Assembly (NCBI GenBank): GCA_002083615.1
Contig: MSXO01000003.1
Location: 62,001 to 126,000, forward strand
Length of the DNA: 64,000 bases
From: Proteobacteria bacterium ST_bin11
Lineage (GTDB): Bacteria > Pseudomonadota > Gammaproteobacteria > Methylococcales > Methylomonadaceae
Direction of reading: 5' to 3'
In this document: positions 1 to 8,224 of the stretch, in pieces
How positions within the stretch are numbered: the stretch's first letter is position 1
How the letters are laid out: each line of letters starts with the position of its first letter
Program-made: the position numbers and the translations under genes
Notes under the pieces: generated by a model
The model's database searches: none
What the model was told of the DNA's origin: nothing
Seen by the model: only the letters and a program-made list of their open reading frames with translations

Positions 1-2660
1 CCACTCTCCTCGGCCACCGGAATGAATTCGGCCGGTGAAACCATGCCAAACTCCGGATGCCGCCAGCGTAACAATGCTTCCGCGCCGACCACACGACCGC
101 TATGAATATCCGCCTGCGGCTGATAGTAAACCTGCAGTTGCTCGCGATCCAAGGCGTGGCACAGCGCATTCACCAACTCCAGATTGCGCTGCGCGCGGGC
201 TTGCATTTCAGGCGTAAAAAAGCGGTAACCGTGCCGACCGTCTGTTTTTACTCGATACATCGCGACATCGGCACTTTTAGATAAGCTTTCCAAGTCCTCC
301 CCGTCGTCAGGATACAAAGCTATGCCGATCGATGCACTCATCGTCAAATCCAATTCCTCAATTCGGTATGGCTCAGCGATTGTATCCAGCAATTTTTGTG
401 CGACATTCGCCGCGCCATCGGCATCGGTTCCCGGCAGCAGAAAAATGAATTCATCACCGCCCAGCCGTGTCACGGTATCCTCTTCGCGTAGCACCGCACA
501 AAGCCGATTCGCTAAGGCCACCAGCAGCGCGTCGCCGACGCTATGACCCAACGTATCGTTAACATTTTTGAAATGGTCGAGATCAAGAAACATCAAAGCT
601 AAGTTGCCATTACTCCGTTTCACCAGACTTAATGCATACTTCAAGTGATCGTCCAATTGGCTGCGATTGGGTAAACCAGTGAGCGAATCGTAATTGGCCA
701 AATAGTGTATGTGCTCCTCGGCCTGCTTACGTTCTATAGCCAAGGCGACGAAATGGGCCACCATCTCCAACAAGCGCAGTTCGTGTTTGTCTGGAGTTGC
801 GGGATGACGGTGATAAATCGCAAAAGTGCCTAGCACTTTTTTACTGGCTGAAAGTATCGGTTCCGACCAGCAGGCCGCCAAACCGGCCTGTTCCGCCAGC
901 GGCAGAAAAGTCTGCCAGTAGGGATGTTCGGCAAGTTTTTCGACGATAGTCCTTTGCCCAGTGTAGGCCGAATTACCGCAGGACCCGCGTCCGGGACTAA
1001 TTTTTAAGCCGTCAATCGCTTGATTGTAAAAATCGGGAAGACTGGGGGCCGCGCCTATTCGTAAACACTCATTCTCATCCAAAAGCAAAACCGAACAAAT
1101 ACTGCCGATCAGCAAGACTTCAAGTTCGATTACTACATCGCGCAGAATATCGATCAGCTGCAAATTGCCGTTGAGGCGCTCAAGCATAAACACCCGAAAA
1201 CTTTCCATCTGCTGCGCTTGCAGGCGCTCGGCCTCGCGCTGAAAGCCGCCGATGGCATGATCGATATCCATGGCCATTTCCAGCAAGAGATTACGCGCGG
1301 CATCGTCGAATATATTGACCTCATCGCCGTACAACATAAAGGCGCCCACTGGCTTGCCACTGCGATGCAAAGGTATAGCGGCGGAGGCGTGCCAATGGAA
1401 TTTCGCGCCTCGCGCCTGCCAGGCTACTGTAGCTTGATCATGTTGAAAATCCGGACACCAATAGGACCTATCCTCTCGTACCGCAGTGCCAGTTGGTCCG
1501 CGCCCTGACGCTAGATTTTCATCTATGGATATTTCAATGCCATCCAAATACTCGGTGCCGCTGCCGTAGCTTGCAACCGGTTTGATTAGCTGACTGGCTT
1601 CATCAAGCATACCGATCCAGGCCATCTGCATCCCGCCGAAGATTACTGCATCGCGACAGATTTGCGGGAACAATTCGGCTTCGCTGGTACAGCGAACGAT
1701 AGCTTGATTACATTGGCTTAAAGCCGCATACAATTGCGTCAATCGGAGATTTTTTGCCTCGGCACTCCGGCGCGCGGCTTCAACTCTTGCCAAACTTGAT
1801 TGCGTTTCCGCCAACCAGCCCAACACGCTGTTTCTCATATCCCTCCCAACCGGGATATTTTCTGAAAAATCGCCGTTGCCCAAACGGATTATCTGATCAT
1901 GTAACTCGTCAACCGAAGCGCCCAATATCGCATGTAACGTGCGATAGGCCCACCAGAACGTCAATATCAACACTAGCCCGAACAGTACAAACACTACCCG
2001 CAACCAAAAGGCAATGCGCGCTCTGACCAGCACACCTCCTTGCGTGCGGTTGTCCATCATGCCGAAGGCCTCGGTAATGGACTGCATGATTTTCGCCTTG
2101 GACTGATGGTATGCCCGATTGTGCAGCATCAAGTTGGCCTGGTTACGGATGGTGTCGCTTAGTAACGGGGCCGAGTCGACCATATTCATAGCCGCGCGCT
2201 CTATTTGAATGAGCATGTCGGAGTTGGCCTTGGCTTCCACCATTTTCGCCATTTCCTGTTCGGCAAACCCGGCTTGCTGCATCAAATCCAACAAGGCGAC
2301 TGCTTGACCGGCGGATTGCGGGGCGGGATGCCCGGCCACAATCGCTAAGTCCCAATACATATCGTGATAATCCTTCGGCCTAGGCATTTTGCCTTCCCGT
2401 AGGTCGATAATGTTTTGAAAGTATTGCTTATAGAGGGGGTCACCGGTCGCGACATAACTGCGCGCCATATGAGAAAGGTCGTTGGAAGATTGCCGAAACT
2501 CGTCGGCAAGTAAATGTGAGGCCAAACGAACTTCATAAGCGTGATCAATCTGCTTCTCCGCGCCCACGTAAATCACAAACGCGATTACGAAAATTACAAA
2601 CGTGGCTAAGTTCAGCCACAAAACCCGAGAAAACCGGGAAAAATAATACGGACGCGTCAT
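1..2660 (-). CDS. GAF-GGDEF-EAL c-di-GMP turnover protein (3' end outside window)
   Basis: Inner-membrane sensor predicted both to make and to break cyclic di-GMP. The frame is open from the ATG at 2658-2660 to the window edge (886 codons, C-terminus missing). A membrane helix lies near residues 13-33 and a second near 213-235, enclosing a periplasmic segment. Two GAF-like domains follow (about 300-430 and 450-590). A GGDEF domain carries an intact GGDEF at about 733-737, preceded five residues earlier by an R-E-E-D inhibitory I-site. An EAL domain begins with EALLRW near residue 860. Its catalytic residues beyond the edge cannot be judged, so the phosphodiesterase activity is inferred. No operon partner is visible; the gene diverges from the peroxiredoxin gene. 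Confidence 0.9.
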   Translation of the reverse strand, partial: MTRPYYFSRFSRVLWLNLATFVIFVIAFVIYVGAEKQIDHAYEVRLASHLLADEFRQSSNDLSHMARSYVATGDPLYKQYFQNIIDLREGKMPRPKDYHDMYWDLAIVAGHPAPQSAGQAVALLDLMQQAGFAEQEMAKMVEAKANSDMLIQIERAAMNMVDSAPLLSDTIRNQANLMLHNRAYHQSKAKIMQSITEAFGMMDNRTQGGVLVRARIAFWLRVVFVLFGLVLILTFWWAYRTLHAILGASVDELHDQIIRLGNGDFSENIPVGRDMRNSVLGWLAETQSSLARVEAARRSAEAKNLRLTQLYAALSQCNQAIVRCTSEAELFPQICRDAVIFGGMQMAWIGMLDEASQLIKPVASYGSGTEYLDGIEISIDENLASGRGPTGTAVREDRSYWCPDFQHDQATVAWQARGAKFHWHASAAIPLHRSGKPVGAFMLYGDEVNIFDDAARNLLLEMAMDIDHAIGGFQREAERLQAQQMESFRVFMLERLNGNLQLIDILRDVVIELEVLLIGSICSVLLLDENECLRIGAAPSLPDFYNQAIDGLKISPGRGSCGNSAYTGQRTIVEKLAEHPYWQTFLPLAEQAGLAACWSEPILSASKKVLGTFAIYHRHPATPDKHELRLLEMVAHFVALAIERKQAEEHIHYLANYDSLTGLPNRSQLDDHLKYALSLVKRSNGNLALMFLDLDHFKNVNDTLGHSVGDALLVALANRLCAVLREEDTVTRLGGDEFIFLLPGTDADGAANVAQKLLDTIAEPYRIEELDLTMSASIGIALYPDDGEDLESLSKSADVAMYRVKTDGRHGYRFFTPEMQARAQRNLELVNALCHALDREQLQVYYQPQADIHSGRVVGAEALLRWRHPEFGMVSPAEFIPVAEES

Positions 2661-2972
2661 TTTGCTTCTTCCGTTACTCGAGTCCAAAAGACATCAGCCT
2701 GTAAAAAACGTCTACCCACCGAACAAAGATTTCGGCTAAGTTTAAGAGAAATTCAGGCGCAACATAAAACCAAAGCATGCGGGCTTTTGGTAGCGAAAAT
2801 CCAAGCCCTAAGGATTGCCTTAACGGTATGATTGTCAGGCAAATCCTACCGAATGCCTGTTCGCGGTTGCATCACAATTGTGTAGGCGGCTTTTTGCGGA
2901 ATACTCGCGATGCAACAATAAAGCAATTCATTCGGCACTTAATAATCGTATAAAACGTAAGGTAGACCATTT
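2661..2972. other. divergent intergenic region
   Basis: This 312-bp gap separates the divergent GGDEF-EAL and peroxiredoxin genes and should hold both promoters. It contains a perfect 10-bp palindrome CACAATTGTG at 2873-2882. That palindrome sits within a wider 7-bp inverted pair TTGCATC/GATGCAA (about 2868 and 2911). An imperfect inverted repeat AGGATTGCC/GGCAAATCCT lies near 2811-2848. No coding sequence is convincing. Operator function is only a guess. Confidence 0.4.
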
Positions 2973-3518
2973 ATGCAAAAAACGGCGTTTAAATTCAAAC
3001 TGATTTTATGCATGCTTTTAGCCGGGCTGACGTTGGCAACGCCCCCCAAAGCGGACGCCCTGCAAGTCGGACAATCGGCACCATTGTTTCAACTGCAAGC
3101 GCACGATGGTGACTCTATAAGTCTAGCTGCTCGGCAAGGGAAAGGGTGGACGGTGCTATATTTTTATCCCAAAGCCGGTACGCCGGGATGCACCGCGCAA
3201 GCCTGCGCTTTTCGTGATGCCATAGAATTGATTCGCAAACAAAATGCAGAAGTTTATGGGATCAGCACCGACGCCGTTAAAGACTTATTGGCGTTCCATC
3301 AGCAACACAAGCTCACCTTTACCCTGTTGGCGGACGAGGATGCCAAGATCAGCGAAGCCTACGGCGTAAAAATGCCCTTCTTGAACATGGCCAAACGTTG
3401 GACCTTTATCGTCGACCCCAATTTAACGATTCGGCGTATTGATGACGATGTAGATCCAGCGTTGGATGCCAAACGCGTCGCAGAAATGCTCAAACAGTTG
3501 CAAGCCGCTGCCAACTGA
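2973..3518 (+). CDS. secreted peroxiredoxin, PrxQ/Bcp type
   Basis: Thiol peroxidase expected to reduce H2O2 and organic peroxides. The 181-residue product has a signal peptide (charged start, hydrophobic core about 10-22, likely cleavage after the ADA near residue 29), so it should work in the periplasm. The AhpC/TSA fold motif reads PGCTAQAC, with the peroxidatic Cys at 73 and the resolving Cys at 78, the C-x4-C spacing of the Bcp/PrxQ group. Most Bcp proteins are cytoplasmic, so the exported form is slightly unusual, and its reductant is unknown. The gene stands alone and is followed by a hairpin at 3602-3624. Confidence 0.88.
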   Translation: MQKTAFKFKLILCMLLAGLTLATPPKADALQVGQSAPLFQLQAHDGDSISLAARQGKGWTVLYFYPKAGTPGCTAQACAFRDAIELIRKQNAEVYGISTDAVKDLLAFHQQHKLTFTLLADEDAKISEAYGVKMPFLNMAKRWTFIVDPNLTIRRIDDDVDPALDAKRVAEMLKQLQAAAN

Positions 3519-3601
3519 CGGCATATCAACATGTGGCCAAGCAGTAACAACGCAGTATTCGACTTAGATATTGGCCGGCCCAGTATGGGGTCTGTGGATT
3601 G

Positions 3602-3624
3602 AAAGCCTGATGACGCAGGCTTTT
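3602..3624. terminator. intrinsic terminator-like hairpin
   Basis: A perfect 8-bp stem AAAGCCTG/CAGGCTTT with a 6-nt loop is followed by TTTT counting the last stem bases. It lies between the convergent peroxiredoxin and corA genes, so it could end transcripts from both sides. The U-run is short, so its efficiency is uncertain. Confidence 0.55.
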
Positions 3625-3707
3625 AGTCTAGCCGGCAATCTACTCGGCGATAACAGTGCAGACCCTGCTTCAACAGCCAATCAGAATAGGCACTAATCCG
3701 ACACAAC

Positions 3708-4697
3708 TTACAACCATCCTGCTCGCTTCAAACGCAAATAAAGTGCCAAACTGCAAAGCGCTACGCTGCCAACAACTAAGGGATAGCTGTACACCCACTC
3801 CAACTCCGGCATGTGCCGAAAGTTCATACCGTACAAACTGAATACCATAGTGGGTATAGCCAAAATCGCTCCCCAACCGGCCAAACGCTTAACGACTTCA
3901 TTTTGCCGCACAGTTTCGAAGGTCAGATGCACTTGCATCGCCGCCAGCAACATCTCGCGCATGCCTTGAATAGCCTGGTCGACACGCTTGATGTGATCGG
4001 CGATGTCGCGAAAATAGACTCTGACATCCTTATGTATCAAGCCGCCATGAAAACGCATCAATTCGTTACAAATATCGATCACTGGATTGATAGCGCCTTC
4101 CAGCAACAATAACTCGCGCTTTAATTCGTATAGGTCTTCCATGGTTTGCCGGCTGGGCCGATACTGAAATATCGCCGATTCCAGCACATCGAAACGGTCT
4201 TGCAAACCGGCAATCGCCACCATGTAATTATCGACGATAAAATCCATAATCGAGTACAAAGCAAAGCCCGGTCCTTTGCTCAGTTGGTGGGGCATGGCCT
4301 GACAGCGCTCACGCACTTTACTCAAACTTTGCGAGGCGCCGTGCCGCACAGTAACCACAAAACGTGGCCCCATAAATATGTGCGTCTCGCCGAATTCAAC
4401 TTGTTTATCGATCAATTCCGCAGTGTGCAGCACGATAAACAACGAATCGCCGTATTCCTCGATTTTGGGTCGCTGGTGCGCGGCGCAGGCGTCTTCGATT
4501 GCTAGTTCGTGCAAACCGAATTCCTCCTGAATTTTTCTCAATATCTCGGTGTTGGCTTCCCTCAAGCCCAACCAGATAAAGGTATCGTCCTTCAGCAGCA
4601 CTTCACTGATGTCTTCGATGGTGACATCGCCGATGCCCACGCCTTTATGGTAGGCCACGCAACGCATCACCATGTTTTTATCGATTGCTTCTGTCAA
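3708..4697 (-). CDS. corA: CorA-type magnesium/divalent metal channel
   Basis: Pentameric inner-membrane channel family for Mg2+ and Co2+/Ni2+ (or Zn2+ export in the ZntB branch). The 329-residue protein has the long N-terminal cytoplasmic funnel rich in helices and two C-terminal membrane segments. The signature Y-G-M-N lies at 289-292 at the end of TM1, followed by the acidic MPE loop and a basic tail. The start is TTG at 4697, supported by a GGAGA Shine-Dalgarno sequence five bases upstream; an ATG eight codons later is the alternative. Which metal it carries cannot be read from sequence. It stands alone on the minus strand. Confidence 0.9.
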   Translation of the reverse strand: MTEAIDKNMVMRCVAYHKGVGIGDVTIEDISEVLLKDDTFIWLGLREANTEILRKIQEEFGLHELAIEDACAAHQRPKIEEYGDSLFIVLHTAELIDKQVEFGETHIFMGPRFVVTVRHGASQSLSKVRERCQAMPHQLSKGPGFALYSIMDFIVDNYMVAIAGLQDRFDVLESAIFQYRPSRQTMEDLYELKRELLLLEGAINPVIDICNELMRFHGGLIHKDVRVYFRDIADHIKRVDQAIQGMREMLLAAMQVHLTFETVRQNEVVKRLAGWGAILAIPTMVFSLYGMNFRHMPELEWVYSYPLVVGSVALCSLALYLRLKRAGWL

Positions 4698-4789
4698 ATA
4701 ATTCTCCGTTATATTCGTAGCCTGGCCAATTGTGGGTAGATTATAGCCGGCTACTTGCCCGTACCGCTCAATGAAGGGTGAGTAGAATC

Positions 4790-5162
4790 TGTCTTCATCT
4801 GCAACGTATTGACCTCATTCCTAGCGCTGGATACATTCCACAGACTTAAGCCGGGCGTATCGCCGGCATTGAGGCCGATTTACAAGTGGTCTGAGAAGCT
4901 GCCGTCCAACAGTTTTTGATCGTTGAACCGGGTGTTGCCGGCAATACCATCGATGCTTTTGCGCAATCCATTGCTTTCGTCCTTAATGTTTTACCGGACA
5001 GAGGCGGACAACGAGCCATTATCGGCTTGCACGGTCAATACGCGGTGTATTGCGCTTCGCTTGCGCCATTTGCTAGGCATGATCCGCATTTCTCTTGGCC
5101 ATCAGCGCGCTCAACTGATGAAAGCCGGATTGATTAACACTGGAAACAGAGAGGGAAGACAT
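4790..5162 (-). pseudogene. decayed flagellin fragment
   Basis: Reading the minus strand gives a flagellin D1-domain remnant: VQADNGSLSAS, stop, then IDGIAGNTRFNDQKLLDGSF, DHL, stop, IGLNAGDT and NVSSA. These match the family consensus for the conserved region about 100-160 residues from the flagellin N-terminus. Both internal stops are TAA where Gln (CAA) is common or plausible, as expected from C-to-T decay. Upstream (from an ATG at 5162) an out-of-frame stretch beginning MSSLSVSSVNQ may be a different small gene or a rearranged start. The D0 N-terminus and whole C-terminus are missing. The assignment rests on pattern recognition, not a search. Confidence 0.6.
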
Positions 5163-5477
5163 AGCGATCTAAACTCCATTAATACAGCGCAGGCCTGCCC
5201 TAGGCTTCCGAATAAACATCTGGGTTGAGTTCTATAAGGCACCGTGCTGCTCCCGGTTTGAGAAAATGTCTAACGCTATTTTTAAAGCCGGAACCCACGC
5301 TGACCAGCAAGAAAACCGCAGTCCAGTTACACCAACGATTGCCGACAATTTTCACCAACATTCGCTACCCCCATCCGCTGACAAGCCCGTCGAAACTTAT
5401 TAAAATACAGGTACTTCTATACTCAGCCCACCGGGGAATCCGGGTAAGACTAATCCACCAAAACGCCCGCAATTCAC
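5163..5477. other. gene-poor stretch beside the flagellin remnant
   Basis: About 315 bp with no convincing gene. Short open frames run through it but none shows a recognisable protein or a ribosome-binding site. Together with the flagellin remnant it forms a 0.8-kb decayed interval between corA and the small membrane protein gene. Confidence 0.4.
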
Positions 5478-5768
5478 ATGAACCACGAAGTTATTGCCGC
5501 CCGGGTAGAACATATCGCCATGGCGACAGGCATCATCGCCGGCCTATCCGCTGCCGCGGCAACCATCGCCACCCCGACTGGCCTTACGGCCTTTGGCGTC
5601 TGGCTGGGATTGGTTGACGAACCGCTGATCGTAACCGTCGCACCCATCCTGGATAAATTAGCAACGGTATGCGGCACCATTTCCGGCATGACCTACTTCT
5701 ATGCCGTCAGAAAAAAACGGCGAACGGCAAAGCAATCGGTGCCAGATAGTTCCGGGCGCTCCGAGTAA
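5478..5768 (+). CDS. small two-helix membrane protein, unknown (holin-like topology)
   Basis: A 96-residue product not recognised as a named family. It has two hydrophobic segments (about 14-46, Ala/Gly/Ile-rich, and about 48-80) followed by a strongly basic tail starting VRKKRRTAK. Short length, two helices and a charged C-terminus resemble phage holins and small membrane toxins, but this is topology only. No clear Shine-Dalgarno sequence precedes the ATG. It sits in a decayed, repeat-containing interval, so it may be a leftover of a mobile element. No phage genes are nearby. Confidence 0.45.
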   Translation: MNHEVIAARVEHIAMATGIIAGLSAAAATIATPTGLTAFGVWLGLVDEPLIVTVAPILDKLATVCGTISGMTYFYAVRKKRRTAKQSVPDSSGRSE

Positions 5769-6030
5769 ATTGCCGAACAACCTGATGCCATTCGTAATCA
5801 TTGCAGAAGCGGAATACATTTTAGAAACACCCAAACTCGCCGCCGCACCAGTACCTACATTGAAAACCCCAATCGCCTTGCAAGCCACCCGTCAATTCGA
5901 AATGACCGGTGCCTTGGATTTATTGTTTCAGGGTTTTTGAGCGAAATCAGATGACCTTGATACGAAAAGCATCATGCTGGGTTTCCGCTATCGCTCCTAC
6001 CCAGCCTAAAAAATATAAAATTGGGAACAG

Positions 6031-6260
6031 TTTTATCCCGTATGCCGCGCCGAGTACCGGAGCTTTTGATAGGAATAGCCCGTTAGGGGTGCGGCAGGGA
6101 TGCCGCACGTTGCCGAAGGGGCAGGAAGCCCCTTTTGGCAACCCCTAGCAAAAGCGAGGAACGCAAGGAGAAAGTGGCATCCGGGCCGCCTTTTCTTTGG
6201 ATACTTTCTTTTGGCGGAGCAAAAGAAAGTATCTCGCTGGCCGGTGCGAGAACCGGCATT
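6031..6260 (+). repeat. structured dispersed repeat, copy 1
   Basis: Same element as at 47092-47326. It begins with CCCGTATGCCGCGCCGAG and ends in an arm beside GAGAACCGGC. Four hairpins can be drawn: 6089-6108 (7 bp, loop AGGGAT), 6109-6142 (14 pairs with one bulge), 6200-6233 (perfect 14-bp stem GATACTTTCTTTTG) and 6240-6257 (6 bp). The other copy keeps all four stems with paired base changes. No protein is evident. The preceding 260 bp (5769-6030) holds no recognisable gene. A 30-bp tract just downstream (6311-6340), read on the minus strand as TAGGGTGGGTACGGG, resembles another common proteobacterial dispersed repeat. Confidence 0.8.
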
Positions 6261-6335
6261 CAATCAAGTTTCGCGGTAGCGAATCATTGTTTATGCAAAC
6301 CGAAATTCCGCGTGGTCACAAAACCCGTACCCACC

Positions 6336-6728
6336 CTACACCTTAATGTTTAAGTAGTTAATCGGATTAGCGTTTCCCCTAGCGAAATAATGGGCAACAG
6401 ACTTACCTATATATTTTTTACGTATTGTTTCTGGCGCCTCCTTACCAATAAACTCCCACCTGCCATCCCATCTACCATCCTTTATGTTAGCGTCCTGCTG
6501 GGGTGGTCCATATGGCGTAGTTCCTGCTGGTTGCCATTCTTGAATACTATAAATTTCTTGCACCACGACCTTAGCGACACAAAAAGCGTACTCAGCTTTC
6601 TCTCGATCTTTACCTATTTTCCAAACTCCTCGAGTAATATCATAGAGTTGTCGGGCAGTCATCCCTTCGTTGAACAACCTCGATGTACGAATAAGTAATG
6701 CTGGTTCGGTAATATTTATTTCAGTCAT
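6336..6728 (-). CDS. hypothetical protein, orphan AT-rich gene
   Basis: A 130-residue soluble protein when started at the ATG at 6728; an in-frame upstream ATG at 6791 would overlap the end of rluB. The central segment (ITRGVWKIG, then REKAEYAFCV) resembles a small uncharacterised domain that I associate with restriction- or nuclease-linked proteins, but I cannot name a family with confidence. The N-terminus (LIRTSRLFNEGMTARQLYD) looks helical. No signal or membrane segment is present. Base composition is visibly more AT-rich than in the neighbours, and it lies next to repeat copy 1, so acquisition by transfer is plausible. Confidence 0.6.
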   Translation of the reverse strand: MTEINITEPALLIRTSRLFNEGMTARQLYDITRGVWKIGKDREKAEYAFCVAKVVVQEIYSIQEWQPAGTTPYGPPQQDANIKDGRWDGRWEFIGKEAPETIRKKYIGKSVAHYFARGNANPINYLNIKV

Positions 6729-6777
6729 AGTACGAAAGTCCGCGAACGCCTTAATATTGGGCAATTGATTACAAAAA

Positions 6778-7665
6778 TTACAACCCCACAAACTCCATCA
6801 AAGCCGCCAATTCCTTAGCCTCAAGTTCATAAAACGAATGCGCCCGAACCCGCTCCGGCAAACCCACATCACCATACCGCACCCGAATCAAGCGGCTGAC
6901 TTTCACCCCTTGCGATTCCCATAAACGCCGTACCAAACGATTCCGCCCCTGCTTCACCGTGGCGTAAAACCATTTGTTGGCGCCCTCACCGGCGTAAAAG
7001 CTGACATCTTCGAAATGCGCCGGGCCGTCTTCCAGTTCGACGCCTTGCTTCAAGCGCGCCAGCATCGACTCGTCCACTTCGCCCAAGATCCGCACCGCGT
7101 ATTCGCGTTCGACTTCCCGCGACGGGTGCATCAAACGGTTGGCTAGTTCGCCATTATTAGTCACTAAAATCAGGCCGGAAGTATTGATGTCCAGCCGACC
7201 GACCGCGATCCAACGGCCGACTTGCAGGCGCGGCAGTTGGGTAAAGATTACCGGGCGTCCTTCCGGGTCGCGGCGGGTGACCAGTTCGCCGACCGGCTTG
7301 TGGTACACCAGCACCCGCGTCGGCTGCTCGGCGTATTTTTCCCATTTCACTACCCGACCATTGATTTGCAGGTAATCGTCTGGTTTTAAGTGGTAACCCG
7401 GTTGCACTGGGTTGCCATTGATGGTGAGTTTGCCTTCTTCTATCCAGCGCTCGATTTCCCGCCGCGAACCCACGCCGGCCCGCGCCAGCAATTTCTGGAT
7501 GCGCTCGCCACCGGCAGGCGCGGCTTTAGTGGAGGGTGAGGTTTTCGGCGCTGAGGCCGGCTTCGGTTTGGGCGTCGAACTCGGTTTCCGCGCCTGCGGT
7601 TTCTGCGTCCGTTTGTCCTGCGGGGCTGACGGGTTGTTCGATCTCGGCGGTTTGCGGTCTTTCAC
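6778..7665 (-). CDS. rluB: 23S rRNA pseudouridine synthase RluB
   Basis: Converts a uridine in helix 90 of 23S rRNA (U2605 in E. coli) to pseudouridine. The 295-residue protein has a Lys/Pro/Ser-rich N-tail (1-52), an S4 RNA-binding domain (about 53-110) and the RsuA-type catalytic domain with GRLDINTSG, the catalytic Asp being at 159. The start is GTG at 7665, with AGCAGGA upstream. No other ATG, GTG or TTG start lies before the S4 domain, so the first 140 bases necessarily overlap the 3' end of scpB in another frame. It is the last gene of the scpA-scpB-rluB order, a common gammaproteobacterial arrangement. Confidence 0.93.
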   Translation of the reverse strand: MKDRKPPRSNNPSAPQDKRTQKPQARKPSSTPKPKPASAPKTSPSTKAAPAGGERIQKLLARAGVGSRREIERWIEEGKLTINGNPVQPGYHLKPDDYLQINGRVVKWEKYAEQPTRVLVYHKPVGELVTRRDPEGRPVIFTQLPRLQVGRWIAVGRLDINTSGLILVTNNGELANRLMHPSREVEREYAVRILGEVDESMLARLKQGVELEDGPAHFEDVSFYAGEGANKWFYATVKQGRNRLVRRLWESQGVKVSRLIRVRYGDVGLPERVRAHSFYELEAKELAALMEFVGL

Positions 7666-8224
7666 GTTGGTCCTGCTCAGGTTGCGGTTGAGGCGAATTG
7701 CCGAAATCGAAATTGACGATTTCGTCCAGCGTCGGTAATTCGCTCAATGTAGTTAAATTGAAATAATCCAGAAATTGTTTGGTGGTACCGAACAAGGCCG
7801 GCCGGCCCGGTACTTCCTTATGGGCGATGACGCGAATCCATTCGCGCTCCAACAGGGTTTGAATGATGGAACTGCTGACACTCACACCGCGAATATCCTC
7901 GATTTCACCACGCGTCACTGGTTGACGATAGGCGATGATGGCCAGGGTTTCCAGCAGCGCGCGCGAATATCGGGCCGGCTTTTCCTCAAACAAGCGGGTG
8001 ACATAAGCCGACAGGCCTTCGCGCACCTGAAACCTATAACCGCTGGCCAATTGTCGCAGCCCAATCGGTCGGTCAGCATAATCGCGGGCAATGTCGTCCA
8101 AGGCCATTTGCACAGTCAAGGTATCGGGCTGCTCCAATTCCGGAAAAGTCTCCTGAATCTGCCTAATTGTCATCGGTCGATTGGCGGCAAACAAAATGGC
8201 TTCTACGATGCGCTTGGTGTTCAT
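7526..8224 (-). CDS. scpB: segregation and condensation protein B (ScpB)
   Basis: Kleisin-interacting winged-helix subunit of the SMC-ScpAB chromosome condensation complex. With the ATG at 8224 the protein is 232 residues. Two winged-helix units (about 1-80 and 85-165) include IVEAILFAANRP and LETLAIIAYRQPVTRGEIE, the family hallmark. The C-terminal 65 residues are Gln/Glu/Ala-rich and overlap the rluB start region by 140 nt. The frame stays open upstream of the ATG through the whole scpA-scpB spacer and into scpA, so an N-terminally extended form cannot be excluded. Confidence 0.9.
   Translation of the reverse strand: MNTKRIVEAILFAANRPMTIRQIQETFPELEQPDTLTVQMALDDIARDYADRPIGLRQLASGYRFQVREGLSAYVTRLFEEKPARYSRALLETLAIIAYRQPVTRGEIEDIRGVSVSSSIIQTLLEREWIRVIAHKEVPGRPALFGTTKQFLDYFNLTTLSELPTLDEIVNFDFGNSPQPQPEQDQRERPQTAEIEQPVSPAGQTDAETAGAETEFDAQTEAGLSAENLTLH

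Noticed and set aside
5225..5617. 130-codon plus-strand frame after the flagellin remnant
   Set aside because: Low-information translation overlapping the better-supported small membrane protein in another frame.
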